Numbered from the stretch's first letter, positions 1 to 8,301 are shown. The stretch: 64,000 bases of DNA from Anaerofustis stercorihominis DSM 17244 (GCF_000154825.1 NZ_DS560017.1:39156-103155), one strand, 5' to 3'. Made by a program: numbers and translations. Notes: a model not told the origin generated them from the sequence alone.

Positions 1-51
1 TGTCCTGTCTTCTATGAAAATTACGAAGAGATGATAAAGAAATATCAGTAA
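1..51 (+). CDS. C-terminal end of an upstream gene (partial)
   Basis: Seventeen codons, including a TAA stop, are open in frame 1 from the window edge, and a strong intrinsic terminator follows within two bases. The visible tail (ending EEMIKKYQ) is too short to assign a family. It is called a real gene end only because of the terminator directly behind the stop. Confidence 0.6.
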   Translation, partial: CPVFYENYEEMIKKYQ

Positions 52-52
52 C

Positions 53-89
53 AAAAGCCTTCATATAATATGAAGGCTTTTGTTCTTTT
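53..89 (+). terminator. Intrinsic terminator of the partial upstream gene
   Basis: A perfect 12-bp stem (AAAAGCCTTCAT / ATGAAGGCTTTT) with a short AT loop is followed by a T-rich run. It lies immediately after the stop at 51. Confidence 0.85.
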
Positions 90-104
90 ATAAAGAAACA
101 AACA

Positions 105-250
105 TTAAGGGGCTCTGCCCCTTATACCCCGGCACTTTTTAAAAGATTAAAAAGTACCAAAAAATCTCCGCTCAAGCCGCGGTGGCTTAAAGCAACTGGA
201 TTTTCTGCAAAATGCTGCCCGCATTTTGCGAAACAGTCGCTATCCCACCC
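105..250 (-). repeat. Structured repeat, type A (copy A1)
   Basis: Read on the minus strand this is a chain of hairpins. The outer stem GCGACTG/CAGTTGC encloses an inner hairpin CAAAATGC-GGGCA-GCATTTTG. A CCGCGG-centred stem, an ACTTTTT/AAAAAGT hairpin and a GGGGCAGAGCCCC hairpin follow. The same order of elements recurs at about fifteen other places in the window. Confidence 0.85.
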
Positions 251-284
251 CCTATAAAAAAGTTTTATCTTAAATTAAAGTTAA

Positions 285-433
285 TAAATCTTTAAGGTAA
301 TATGTGGTTGAGTGACTTAGGTAAGTTTAATATCCCTTTTGGCGAAGCCTTAGCCGCCGCGGCAAGCGGGGTCGTTTCATCCATTCTTTGGACAAGCAAA
401 GAATGGTGGGGTTTAAGGGGTAAAACCCCTTAT
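285..433 (+). repeat. Structured repeat, type B (copy B1)
   Basis: It starts with an AAATCTTTAAGGTAAT-like edge and the conserved core GTAAGTTTAATATCCCTTTT. The variable-arm hairpin ATTCTTTG-gacaag-CAAAGAAT and an AAGGGG/CCCCTT hairpin follow. It stands head-to-head with copy A1, so a compound of the two types fills the space before the Crp/Fnr gene. Type B shares its right-hand hairpins with type A but has a different left end. Confidence 0.8.
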
Positions 434-490
434 AAAAATATTTGAATAAAAAATGAGGATTTGACATAATTTACTGTTAAGTTGGAGATA

Positions 491-1138
491 CTATTTATCT
501 GTATTTAATAAAAGAAACTTACGCTTATGGGATTTTATTATTCCTTTATCGTTCATTGCTTTTATTTCTCTTGTCATTGCACTTCTGTCTATACATAGAT
601 ACTGAGCAAGGGAAGATAGCGACATAGGTATGGTAAAGGGATTTTCTCCCGACACACTTCTTACATATTTTAAATATGTTATTAGCTTTTTTTGTATGGT
701 TGGCTGTTTTAGTATATTTAAATGGAGGGATAAAGACTGGGCTCTTTCTGCCGCCATCATGAATAGATTGCTTATGAGTTTTGTATGATGAGTGCATACT
801 TTTTCGCATGGGGTTATTATATGGTTATAATCGATAAACATGACTTCGCATTTGTCTTCTGCCGTAACCAGATATTCGTAGTTATCCAAAGGAAGATAGA
901 ATATCTGACCGAACATATCTTTTGTGGTATAAGTTTCCAAAAGCATATCGTTTCCGTCGATGTCTATGGCATGGAGAGATGCATTCCCGCTTAAAATAAG
1001 TCCGACTTGAATTTTATTATCGGAGTAGCGAAGGATCGTATCCTTATGACTGTAGTTTTTTATCTTGGGATTAAAACACACCAACATTTGATTTATGGAA
1101 TCATTTGATATCCCGTCATCTATAAAATATTTATTCAT
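491..1138 (-). CDS. Crp/Fnr-family transcriptional regulator
   Basis: This 215-aa protein has an N-terminal cyclic-nucleotide-binding-type beta domain (about 15-110), a dimerisation helix (115-145) and a C-terminal winged HTH (about 150-210, with the recognition segment LAQYLCIDRSAMTREI). Cysteines lie at 21, 97, 111, 115 and 182. The C-x3-C pair before the long helix, followed by HH and LISNL, resembles a pattern I recall in clostridial Crp/Fnr regulators and could sense redox state or metal; that role is inference. It is transcribed divergently from the acyl-CoA dehydrogenase fusion and flavodiiron genes, which makes it their likely regulator. GGAGG precedes the start at a good distance. 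Confidence 0.9.
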   Translation of the reverse strand: MNKYFIDDGISNDSINQMLVCFNPKIKNYSHKDTILRYSDNKIQVGLILSGNASLHAIDIDGNDMLLETYTTKDMFGQIFYLPLDNYEYLVTAEDKCEVMFIDYNHIITPCEKVCTHHTKLISNLFMMAAERAQSLSLHLNILKQPTIQKKLITYLKYVRSVSGENPFTIPMSLSSLAQYLCIDRSAMTREIKAMNDKGIIKSHKRKFLLLNTDK

Positions 1139-1182
1139 AATATCCTCCGGTAAAGAAAAGTTTTTTTATATTATATCATAAA

Positions 1183-1198
1183 TGTTGCAAATGTCACA
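1183..1198. promoter_or_regulatory. Candidate Crp/Fnr operator between divergent promoters
   Basis: On the minus strand the site reads TGTGA-N6-CAACA, a weak CRP-like dyad. It overlaps a minus-strand promoter (TTGTGA, 18 bp, TATAAT) and a plus-strand one (TTGCAA, 17 bp, ATAAAA). The dyad is imperfect, so this is tentative. Confidence 0.35.
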
Positions 1199-1278
1199 AA
1201 TTTATTTATAAAAAAGGTTTACAATTAGTATAAATCAAGAGTAAGTGATTAGTTTCATTTTAGAAAGGAGAAATGATT

Positions 1279-3183
1279 ATGTTATTCACGACAACGAAAG
1301 AACACGAGGAGTTTCGTCAAAAAATCAGGGATTTTGCAGAAAGCGAAGTAAAGCCTATTGCTTTTATGCTTGACCAAAAAAATCAATTTCCCGATGAAAT
1401 AGTAAAGAAAATGGCTAAATTGGGATTTATGGGTATACCATATCCGAAGAAATACGGAGGTGTCGGACTTGATATTATTTCTTATGCCATTGCGGTAGAG
1501 GAATTATCCAGAGTTGACGGAGGAGTCGGCGTTATACTTTCCGCTCACGTTTCTTTAGGTTCATATCCTATATTTGCCTTCGGCAGCGAAGAACAAAAGA
1601 AAAAATACTTGGTTCCTCTTGCGAAAGGCGAAAAGCTGGGAGCATTCGGACTTACCGAACCTAATGCTGGAAGCGACGCAGGCGGAACTGAAACTACTGC
1701 GGAATTAAAGGGAGACTATTACCTTTTAAACGGCGGCAAGATATTTATAACAAATGCGGATAAAGCAGATACTTATGTCGTATTTGCGGTAACCACACCC
1801 GGTATAGGAACTAGAGGGATAAGTGCATTTATCGTTGAAAAGGGCTGGGAAGGTTTTGAATTCGGAGACCACTACGATAAAATGGGTATCCGTTCTTCTG
1901 CGACAGCAGAGCTTATATTCAACGACGTTAAAGTTCCTAAAGAAAATTTACTCGGTAAAGAAGGCGAAGGCTTTAAAATCGCTATGGCTACTTTGGATGG
2001 CGGACGTATAGGTATCGCTTCTCAGGCACTGGGTATAGCTCAGGGTGCATATGAAAATGCGGTGGAATACGCAAAAGAGAGAGAACAGTTCGGGACTGCG
2101 ATCGCACATAATCAAGTCATTGGATTTAAGCTTGCGGATATGGCAACAAAACTCAGATGTGCCAGATTTTTAAATTATTCTGCGGCTGAACTAAAAGAAC
2201 ACCATGAACCTTACGGAATGGAATCGGCAATGGCTAAGATGTATTCATCTGATATTTGTCTTGAAGTCGTAAACGACGCACTTCAAATCTTCGGCGGAAG
2301 CGGTTATTTAAAAGGTATGGACGTGGAAAGAGCTTATCGTGACGCTAAGATTTGTACCATATACGAAGGTACGAACGAAATCCAAAGAGTCGTAATAGCT
2401 TCTCATATAGTAGGTAAGACTCCAAAGAAAGAAAAAGTTTCGGCGAAAGCCAAGGGAGCTATAACCGGAGCAAGAAAGAAAAAGATATTCGAAGAAGGAG
2501 ATATCAATAAAAAGGTAGAGGACTTGGTAACGGCGCTTAAAAACGATGGATACGACTTTACCGTTGGAATAGATATAGATACACCTATCCCCGAAGCAGA
2601 AAGAGTAGTAAGCGTAGGAAAAGGGATAGGAGATAAGAAGAATATGAAACTTATCGAGGATTTGGCGATCCAGGCGGGAGCGGCGATAGGCTCTTCAAGA
2701 CCTGTAGCGGAAACACTTAAATACGTTCCTTTAAACAGATATGTGGGTATGTCGGGTCAGAAGTTCAACGGAAACTTATATATCGCATGCGGTATTTCCG
2801 GTGCGGGACAGCATTTAAAAGGAATAACCGGGGCTACGACGATAGTTGCTATAAATAAAAATAAGAATGCACCTATATTTAAAAATGCGGACTACGGTAT
2901 AGTAGGGGATTTGACGGAAGTACTTCCTATCCTTACAAAGGCTCTCGATAACGGAGAGGAAAAGAAACCTGCTCCTCCTATGGTAAAAATGAGAAAAGCT
3001 ACACCTAAGAAGGAAGCTCCGCCTTGGAAGACTTTTGTATGCAGCGGCTGCGGTTATGAATACGACCCTGCTGTGGGTGATGAAAGTGCGGGAGTTTCTC
3101 CGGGAACATTATTTGAAGCACTTCCGGAAGACTGGATTTGTCCGGACTGCGGAGAAAGTAAGAATGAATTTATAGAGGCATAA
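1279..3183 (+). CDS. Acyl-CoA dehydrogenase / ETF-alpha FAD domain / rubredoxin triple fusion
   Basis: Three redox modules lie in one 634-aa chain. Counting from the in-frame ATG at 1273, residues 5-380 are an acyl-CoA dehydrogenase of the butyryl-CoA type (catalytic Glu365 in YEGTNEIQR). Residues 410-560 match the C-terminal FAD-binding domain of ETF-alpha ([34 protein letters not shown]). Residues 586-636 are rubredoxin with the C590-x2-C593 and C623-x2-C626 pairs. A K/P-rich linker separates the last two. GGAG at 1267-1270 lies only 2 nt from the ATG at 1273 but 8 nt from the ATG at 1279, so 1279 is chosen. The flavodiiron gene follows after 12 bp. Predicted path: acyl-CoA to FAD to ETF-type FAD to rubredoxin to the flavodiiron protein. 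Each domain is clear; the electron path is inference. Confidence 0.93.
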   Translation: MLFTTTKEHEEFRQKIRDFAESEVKPIAFMLDQKNQFPDEIVKKMAKLGFMGIPYPKKYGGVGLDIISYAIAVEELSRVDGGVGVILSAHVSLGSYPIFAFGSEEQKKKYLVPLAKGEKLGAFGLTEPNAGSDAGGTETTAELKGDYYLLNGGKIFITNADKADTYVVFAVTTPGIGTRGISAFIVEKGWEGFEFGDHYDKMGIRSSATAELIFNDVKVPKENLLGKEGEGFKIAMATLDGGRIGIASQALGIAQGAYENAVEYAKEREQFGTAIAHNQVIGFKLADMATKLRCARFLNYSAAELKEHHEPYGMESAMAKMYSSDICLEVVNDALQIFGGSGYLKGMDVERAYRDAKICTIYEGTNEIQRVVIASHIVGKTPKKEKVSAKAKGAITGARKKKIFEEGDINKKVEDLVTALKNDGYDFTVGIDIDTPIPEAERVVSVGKGIGDKKNMKLIEDLAIQAGAAIGSSRPVAETLKYVPLNRYVGMSGQKFNGNLYIACGISGAGQHLKGITGATTIVAINKNKNAPIFKNADYGIVGDLTEVLPILTKALDNGEEKKPAPPMVKMRKATPKKEAPPWKTFVCSGCGYEYDPAVGDESAGVSPGTLFEALPEDWICPDCGESKNEFIEA

Positions 3184-3195
3184 GGAGGCTAATAA

Positions 3196-4398
3196 ATGTA
3201 TAACGTAAGAAAAGTAACAGAGGATCTATACTGGGTTGGTGCCAGCGACAGGAGACTTGAACTGTTTGAAAATGTTCATCCTATACCTCGCGGTGTTTCA
3301 TACAACTCATACTTGTTAATGGACGAAAAAACGGTTTTGTTCGATACGGTTGACTGGTCTGTTGCGAGACAATTTTTGGAAAATGTGGAATATGTACTGG
3401 ACGGAAGAGATCTTGACTATTTGGTAATAAATCATATGGAGCCTGACCACGGCGGAAGTATTGAAGAGATACTCATAAGATATCCCAACGTCAAGATAAT
3501 CAGTACGGAAAAAGCATTTTTGATGATGAGACAGTTCCACTTTACCGTTGACGGTCATGTGGACGAAGTAAAAGAAGGAGATACGAGAAAGTTCGGTAAG
3601 CACGAAGTGACTTTCGTTATGGCTCCTATGGTACACTGGCCCGAAGCCATGGTCACATTCGACCTTACAAACGGAGTACTCTTCTCTGCGGACGCTTTTG
3701 GCTCATTCGGAGCTTTGGACGGAAGACTGTTTAACGATGAAGTGAATTTCGACAGAGACTGGATAGACGACGCAAGAAGATATTATACAAATATCGTAGG
3801 TAAGTACGGACCTCATGTTCAGGCACTATTAAAAAAAGCGGGAACCATAGATATCAAAATGATTTGTCCGCTTCACGGTCCCGTATGGAGAAACGATTTC
3901 GGATATTTATTAGATAAGTATGATAAATGGAGCAGTTATGAACCCGAAGAAAAGGGCGTTTTGATAGTATACGCTTCTATGTACGGGAATACCGAGAATG
4001 CGGCAAACGTACTGGCTTCAAAGCTCGTGGAAAGAGGAATGAGCAATATATCGATGTTTGATGTTTCAAAGACTCATATTTCATATTTGATAAGCGAAAC
4101 ATTTAAACTCAGTCATATAGTGCTTGCTTCGGTTACGTATAACCTTGGTATATATCCTCCAATGCACAATTATTTAATGGATATGAAAGCACTCAATGTT
4201 CAAAAACGTACGGTAGCTTTAGTGGAAAACGGTTCTTGGGCTCCTAAATCAGGAGAACTTATGAAGGAATTCTTGGATGAAATGAAGTTGATGACCGTTT
4301 TAAATGAACAGGTTTCACTTGTTTCCGAACTTAACGAGAACAGCATTGTTGAAATGGATGTTTTGGCGGATGCGATAATTGAATCTATTAATGAATAG
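3196..4398 (+). CDS. fprA: Flavodiiron protein (FprA type, O2/NO reductase)
   Basis: This 400-aa protein has an N-terminal metallo-beta-lactamase-like diiron domain (about 1-250) and a C-terminal flavodoxin domain (about 254-400, FMN loop YASMYGNTENA). All diiron ligands are present: H80-x-E82-x-D84, H147, D166 and H227. The family reduces O2 to water, or NO to N2O, with electrons from rubredoxin. The preceding gene supplies a rubredoxin domain, and the 12-bp gap with AGGAGG at its end shows co-transcription. No rubredoxin or NAD(P)H:flavin domain is fused to this protein, in line with the donor being the upstream fusion. Confidence 0.95.
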   Translation: MYNVRKVTEDLYWVGASDRRLELFENVHPIPRGVSYNSYLLMDEKTVLFDTVDWSVARQFLENVEYVLDGRDLDYLVINHMEPDHGGSIEEILIRYPNVKIISTEKAFLMMRQFHFTVDGHVDEVKEGDTRKFGKHEVTFVMAPMVHWPEAMVTFDLTNGVLFSADAFGSFGALDGRLFNDEVNFDRDWIDDARRYYTNIVGKYGPHVQALLKKAGTIDIKMICPLHGPVWRNDFGYLLDKYDKWSSYEPEEKGVLIVYASMYGNTENAANVLASKLVERGMSNISMFDVSKTHISYLISETFKLSHIVLASVTYNLGIYPPMHNYLMDMKALNVQKRTVALVENGSWAPKSGELMKEFLDEMKLMTVLNEQVSLVSELNENSIVEMDVLADAIIESINE

Positions 4399-4402
4399 TA
4401 GA

Positions 4403-4550
4403 TAAGGGGCGCTTTCCCTAAAACCCCGCAAAGTTTTTTCCAAAGCAAAAAAACTTTGAGTTAAATGCTTCCGCTCAAGCCGCGGAGGCTTATAAGGCGA
4501 CTGGATTTTCTGCAAAATGCTGCCCGCATTTTGTGAAACAGTCGCTACCC
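4403..4550 (-). repeat. Structured repeat, type A (copy A2)
   Basis: It has the same hairpin order as copy A1: outer stem GCGACTG/CAGTCGC, inner CAAAATGC/GCATTTTG, a CCGCGG stem and the variable hairpin CAAAGTTTTTT/AAAAAAACTTTG. It lies directly behind the flavodiiron gene. Confidence 0.85.
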
Positions 4551-4632
4551 TATCCCTTTTGGGAGGGAATGTTATAATCAAAATTTACTAAATTTTACTT
4601 CGCTATCGAAAACAAGAATTTGTGGAATATAT

Positions 4633-4702
4633 AAAAGTCACGATAGCTTACATCGCAGCGTTATTTAGAAATTTAAAAAGCTCCTTTATGGGAGCTTTTT
4701 AT
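4633..4702 (+). repeat. 70-bp direct repeat, left copy, with terminator hairpin
   Basis: It is nearly identical to 7161-7230. It contains ATAGCTTACATCGCAGCG, then ATTTAGAAA and a terminator hairpin AAAAAGCTCC/GGAGCTTTTT at its right end. The two copies bracket the acyl-CoA dehydrogenase / LysR pair in the same orientation. Confidence 0.85.
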
Positions 4703-4864
4703 TTTTAATCATTTATCATTTTTTAATGATAAGAGTAAGTATAATTAAAAGTCAAAATTTAAATTTATTTTTAAAATCTTTATATAATATAAGAAATTTA
4801 TTTATGAAAAATAGTTTGATTTTATAAACATATAAAAGATATATGATTTCGTTATTCTTTTATA

Positions 4865-6007
4865 TTATTTAATGCCCATCCATGAAGAAATAACCATTCT
4901 CTGAACCTCGCTAGTTCCCTCATAAATCTCTGTGATTTTTGCATCTCTCATCAAACGCTCGAATGGATAATCCCTTGAATATCCGTCATAGCCGACTAGC
5001 TGGATACAGCGGCGTGTTACATTCGTTGCGGCTTCCGCGGCGTATAATTTACCCATGGCTGCAAGATGTGAAAATGCTTCATGGTCTTGTTTCGCCTGTG
5101 CGGCACGGTATACCAATAAGCGGGCTGCGTCAACTCTTGCCTGCATATCTGCAAGTTCAAATTGTGTAAACTGATATTGTGAAATTCTCTGCTCTCCCTG
5201 CATATGCTCAGTGACATATTTTTTACAGTGATCAATCGCGCTTTGAGCAATCCCCAGCGCCTGTGCCGCAACCCCGATACGCCCGCCGTCCAATGTCATA
5301 AGAGCCATTTTAAAGCCTTTTCCTAATTCTCCCAATAGATTTTCTTTTGGTATCTTACAGTCTTGGAAAACCAGTTCATATGTTGCAGAACCTCGTATAC
5401 CCATCTTTTTTTCCTTTGTCCCGAAAGTAAATCCCGGTGTGCCTTTTTCAACGATAAATCCGGAAATACCTTTACTGCGTTTGCTTTTATCCGTCATAGC
5501 TGTAACAAAATATGTATCAGCATAAAAGCCGTTTGTAATAAATATTTTGGAACCGTTTAGTAACCAATGGTCTCCCATATCTACTGCCGTCGTTTGCTGA
5601 TTTGAGAGGTCACTTCCTGCGGAGGGTTCTGTTACCGCAAACGCTCCGAGTTTTTCTCCTTTTAAAAGAGGTACTAAATATTTTTGTTTTTGTTCCTCTG
5701 TGCCAAACTCCGATATAGGGAAAGCACCTAAAGAATGGTGATCGGATAACATAACGGATGTAGTGGAACAATGCTTTGCCAATTCTTCAATGACTGCGAT
5801 ATATGTAAGATATGAGTGACCTGCACCTGCATATTCTTTGGGGTAGCAAATGCCCATCATACCGAGTTCGGCTAACCTTTTTCTGTTTTCTTCGGGAAAG
5901 CGTTCCTGCTCATCGACTTCTGCCGCTAATGGTGCTGCTTCATTTACTCCAAATTCGTGAATTAGGTCAATTACCTGTTGTTCTTCTTTTTTAAATTTAA
6001 AATCCAT
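4865..6007 (-). CDS. Acyl-CoA dehydrogenase (short-chain / butyryl-CoA type)
   Basis: This 380-aa protein is a complete acyl-CoA dehydrogenase without extra domains. Recognisable parts are the substrate/FAD loop (FAVTEPSAGSD, about 125-135), the second FAD segment (WLLNGSKIFITNG) and the catalytic Glu at about 363 in IYEGTSEVQR. It oxidises acyl-CoA or reduces enoyl-CoA with an ETF partner, which is not adjacent. The ATG at 6007 is chosen because AGGAGG lies just upstream; the frame stays open 26 codons further without a ribosome site. It is divergent from a LysR regulator that probably controls it. It is a separate, ordinary-length paralogue of the fusion at 1279-3183. Confidence 0.93.
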   Translation of the reverse strand: MDFKFKKEEQQVIDLIHEFGVNEAAPLAAEVDEQERFPEENRKRLAELGMMGICYPKEYAGAGHSYLTYIAVIEELAKHCSTTSVMLSDHHSLGAFPISEFGTEEQKQKYLVPLLKGEKLGAFAVTEPSAGSDLSNQQTTAVDMGDHWLLNGSKIFITNGFYADTYFVTAMTDKSKRSKGISGFIVEKGTPGFTFGTKEKKMGIRGSATYELVFQDCKIPKENLLGELGKGFKMALMTLDGGRIGVAAQALGIAQSAIDHCKKYVTEHMQGEQRISQYQFTQFELADMQARVDAARLLVYRAAQAKQDHEAFSHLAAMGKLYAAEAATNVTRRCIQLVGYDGYSRDYPFERLMRDAKITEIYEGTSEVQRMVISSWMGIK

Positions 6008-6159
6008 ATTTAAATCCTCCTGCTTTTTTCTATCTTTAAAGATTGAAATGCTTGCTTTTCTTTTATTTGAAATATATAATAGCATAGGAAAATATATTTA
6101 AAAAGTTAATGTTTTTGATTTCTTAATTCGATATATTCGATATATTGTTGGAGGTATAT

Positions 6160-7062
6160 ATGAATACAAAAAGTTTAATAACGTTTAAAACCATTCTTGA
6201 AACAGGCAGCTTTCAAAAGGCGGCAGATACTTTGAATTACACACAATCTACGATCACATTTCAGATAAAGCAGTTGGAAGAAGAATTGTCTTTAAAACTA
6301 TTTGAAAAAATAGGAAGGAAAATGGAGCTTACACAAGCAGGTAAGGATATACTTCCTTATATTGACACGATTTTACATAATGAGGAACAAATAAATAACT
6401 ACGGGAAAAGTCTTTCTGAAATTACAGGCTCGTTAAAGCTGGCTATCCCCGATTCTATTTTAATATATAATATGCAGCCCTTTTTACAAGCATTTTTACA
6501 TAAAGCACCGAATATTCGCCTTATTGTAAACTCAATACCTTCAGGAGAAATAAACAGAGCCGTTATGGAGGGTAGTGCCGATATAGGTATAAATTGTGAA
6601 AAAAGCAGTTATCCCGATACTGTCATTCATAAACGACTGGGCACATATAAAATCCTTCTTGTTGCTTCTCCTTTTATAAATAAAGATTTGCTTGATTTTA
6701 CTACTCCAAATCAAAGAAAACCTCTTAGTTTGATTTGCAATGAACCGGACGGGTATTATCAAATTGAAATGAATAAATATCTTGATCAAAAGGAAATTGT
6801 GCTTAATCCTTATATGAAAGTTCAAAGTATAGAAGCAGTAAAAAGGTGCGTAATGAATAATTTGGGGATCGCGGTCGTTCCGACCTATTCTATCGAAGAA
6901 GAGTTAAAAAACGGTTCGTTGGTGCCGATCAAGACAGAGCTTGATGAAAAAATATTTAATTCCATTTATGTTTATAATAAAAATAAATGGCTTAGTCCGC
7001 AAATGGAGTTAGCACTTGATTTATTGGATAAAAAAGTCGGGATAGAGGATTTATTGAATTAA
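6160..7062 (+). CDS. LysR-family transcriptional regulator
   Basis: This 300-aa protein has the N-terminal LysR winged HTH (residues 1-60: FQKAADTLNYTQSTITFQIKQLE) and a periplasmic-binding-like effector domain (about 88-295). TTGGAGG at 6148-6154 fixes the ATG at 6160 rather than the in-frame TTG at 6145. The 152-bp gap shared with the divergent acyl-CoA dehydrogenase contains a tandem ATTCGATATATTCGATATATT-like repeat, a possible LysR site. The effector is unknown; by position it is likely a CoA-ester pathway metabolite. Confidence 0.92.
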   Translation: MNTKSLITFKTILETGSFQKAADTLNYTQSTITFQIKQLEEELSLKLFEKIGRKMELTQAGKDILPYIDTILHNEEQINNYGKSLSEITGSLKLAIPDSILIYNMQPFLQAFLHKAPNIRLIVNSIPSGEINRAVMEGSADIGINCEKSSYPDTVIHKRLGTYKILLVASPFINKDLLDFTTPNQRKPLSLICNEPDGYYQIEMNKYLDQKEIVLNPYMKVQSIEAVKRCVMNNLGIAVVPTYSIEEELKNGSLVPIKTELDEKIFNSIYVYNKNKWLSPQMELALDLLDKKVGIEDLLN

Positions 7063-7160
7063 TAAAATCGTTATCAGCCTAATGCGAAGGTGTTTTTATT
7101 AAGTATGATTATTAAAATTTCCTCTTAGTTTTAAAATTATATACTTAAGGGGAGAGATCT

Positions 7161-7230
7161 AAAAGTTACCATAGCTTACATCGCAGCGTCATTTAGAAAA
7201 TAAAAAGCTCCTTTTATGGGAGCTTTTTAT
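7161..7230 (+). repeat. 70-bp direct repeat, right copy, with bidirectional terminator
   Basis: This is the second copy of the element at 4633-4702. Its hairpin AAAAAGCTCC/GGAGCTTTTT (7203-7230) can terminate both the LysR gene and the leftward small gene that ends at 7227. Confidence 0.85.
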
Positions 7231-7538
7231 TTCATCTTATAGTTCTTGAATTTATTTTCGTCTGATATGGAAACAAATAAAAATATGTTTTCTATTATTT
7301 GTCTGAGGTTATTTACTGCTTCTTTATATCCTCTGATAAAACATTCTTTTTCAGCAAAATAAGCATAATCTCCGATATCCTGCTCGATTTTTCGGAAGAC
7401 TTCGTCTCCCACGGTATCATTTATCTTTTTTATGATAATAAATCTTTTATTATTGATTTCTTCAAAACCGTCTCTACTTTGATTGATATCACTGTTTATG
7501 TAATTGTCATATATTTCTTCCAATATTCGATTTTTCAT
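7227..7538 (-). CDS. DUF6809-like small protein (paralogue 1)
   Basis: This 103-aa acidic helical protein shows the pattern ILEEIYDNYI near the N-terminus and an AEKECFIRGYKEAVNNL segment near residue 70. Two other proteins here share that organisation (17748-18017 and 27789-28064), with an IL-E-Y-G opening and an F-x-GFK-GA helix near the end. I believe this is the DUF6809 family; no activity is known to me. Its ATG overlaps the stop of a 53-aa upstream ORF by 4 nt, so the two are translationally coupled. No catalytic motif is visible. Confidence 0.6.
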   Translation of the reverse strand: MKNRILEEIYDNYINSDINQSRDGFEEINNKRFIIIKKINDTVGDEVFRKIEQDIGDYAYFAEKECFIRGYKEAVNNLRQIIENIFLFVSISDENKFKNYKMK

Positions 7539-7696
7539 TTTTGTTCCTCATTGCTAAAAAAGTGATGATTTTTTAGACTTGAAATTATTTGATGTATTGC
7601 TTCTTGTTCACTGATATTATTTGATTTGCATATTTTATTTAACTTTTCTTTAGTTTGATTATCCATATCAATACCTATATATTTATATTCTTTCAT
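7535..7696 (-). CDS. 53-aa RHH-like protein coupled to the DUF6809-like gene
   Basis: A small ORF with CGGAGG before its ATG; its TGA overlaps the next ATG (ATGA). The sequence (YKYIGIDMDNQTKEKLN..., then a helix NISEQEAIHQII) resembles a minimal ribbon-helix-helix fold: one beta strand and two helices. The same order, a small RHH gene then a DUF6809-like gene, recurs at 17579-18017. A DNA-binding role is inferred from this pattern. Confidence 0.6.
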   Translation of the reverse strand: MKEYKYIGIDMDNQTKEKLNKICKSNNISEQEAIHQIISSLKNHHFFSNEEQK

Positions 7697-7727
7697 AAAA
7701 AATACCTCCGTGTTTTATTGCCAAACA

Positions 7728-7798
7728 GAGGTACGAAGTGTATAATATTTACATACTCCGTTTGGGGTTGGTAGTCCATGTTTGCTTGGTGAGCGGGT
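7728..7798 (-). other. Two imperfect hairpins between the RHH gene and its downstream pair
   Basis: CCAAACAGAGGTA pairs with TACTCCGTTTGG, and GGTAGTCC pairs with GGGCTACC. They lie in the 112-nt gap between two co-directional small genes and could act as an RNA-processing or attenuation site. The function is not known. Confidence 0.35.
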
Positions 7799-7808
7799 GG
7801 GCTACCTT

Positions 7809-7976
7809 TTATTTTTCCTTTTCATAAACCAACTTGATCCCGAGCCTTATAATTTCAGCTTTTGTTTTATTTAGCTTTTTACAGCAAAAATCTAAATAAT
7901 TTATATCCTCATCTGATAATCTTACTTCCATTCTGTTTCTCTTGGGATTATTTGTGGGTCTTCCTTTTCGTAACAA
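7809..7976 (-). CDS. Ribbon-helix-helix (CopG/Arc-type) DNA-binding protein
   Basis: A 55-aa protein starting at TTG (7976) with GGGAGGG 8-9 nt upstream. The opening GRPTNNPKRNRMEVRLS matches the GRPK-NPK-VRVT pattern of the RHH genes at 16838-17478. The rest is the two-helix part (DINYLDFCCKKLNKTKAEIIRLGI). It probably represses its own promoter, which carries two TTATGTACGTA repeats. It heads the leftward cluster with the coupled 53-aa and DUF6809-like genes. Confidence 0.72.
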   Translation of the reverse strand: MLRKGRPTNNPKRNRMEVRLSDEDINYLDFCCKKLNKTKAEIIRLGIKLVYEKEK

Positions 7977-7993
7977 TAAAATACCCTCCCTTC

Positions 7994-8037
7994 TTATGTA
8001 CGTATATATTATAATACTATTTATGTACGTAAGTCAA
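7994..8037 (-). promoter_or_regulatory. Promoter with duplicated operator for the RHH gene
   Basis: On the minus strand, -35 TTGACT (8032-8037), an 18-bp spacer and -10 TATAAT (8008-8013). An 11-bp direct repeat TTATGTACGTA lies at 7994-8004 and 8021-8031, on either side of the -10 with 27 bp between starts. Each half contains the palindrome TACGTA, typical for RHH autorepression. Confidence 0.7.
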
Positions 8038-8134
8038 TGTAAAAGTAGGATAAAGTATGATATATCGCCTATGTTTATTTTTATTTATATTGTATTTTTT
8101 TATATAAAAAGGCAAAAATTTTATGTAATCGAGG

Positions 8135-8285
8135 TGGGGTAGCGACTGTTCCAAGAAAATCGGGTAGATTTTCTGAGGAAGTCCAGTCGCGTAAGAGCCT
8201 CCACGGCGATTGAGTGGAAGCATTTTATCCATTTTTGTTGCTTTGGACAAAAATGGTCGGGTTCTTAAGGGCGGATAGCCCTTAA
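8135..8285 (+). repeat. Structured repeat, type A (copy A3)
   Basis: The outer stem is GCGACTG/CAGTCGC, but the inner hairpin is AGAAAATC-gggta-GATTTTCT instead of the commoner CAAAATGC/GCATTTTG. The variable hairpin is CCATTTTTGT/ACAAAAATGG and the tail hairpin AAGGGC/GCCCTT. The loops match other copies while the arms differ and still pair. Confidence 0.85.
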
Positions 8286-8301
8286 ATGGTTTGATAATTA
8301 G

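Noticed and set aside
105..250. Reading the repeats as a CRISPR array
   Set aside because: Copies are dispersed over the window, not evenly spaced, and have no unique spacers between identical repeats.
4633..4702. Decayed tRNA in the 70-bp repeat
   Set aside because: No T arm or acceptor pairing is present; only the terminator hairpin folds.
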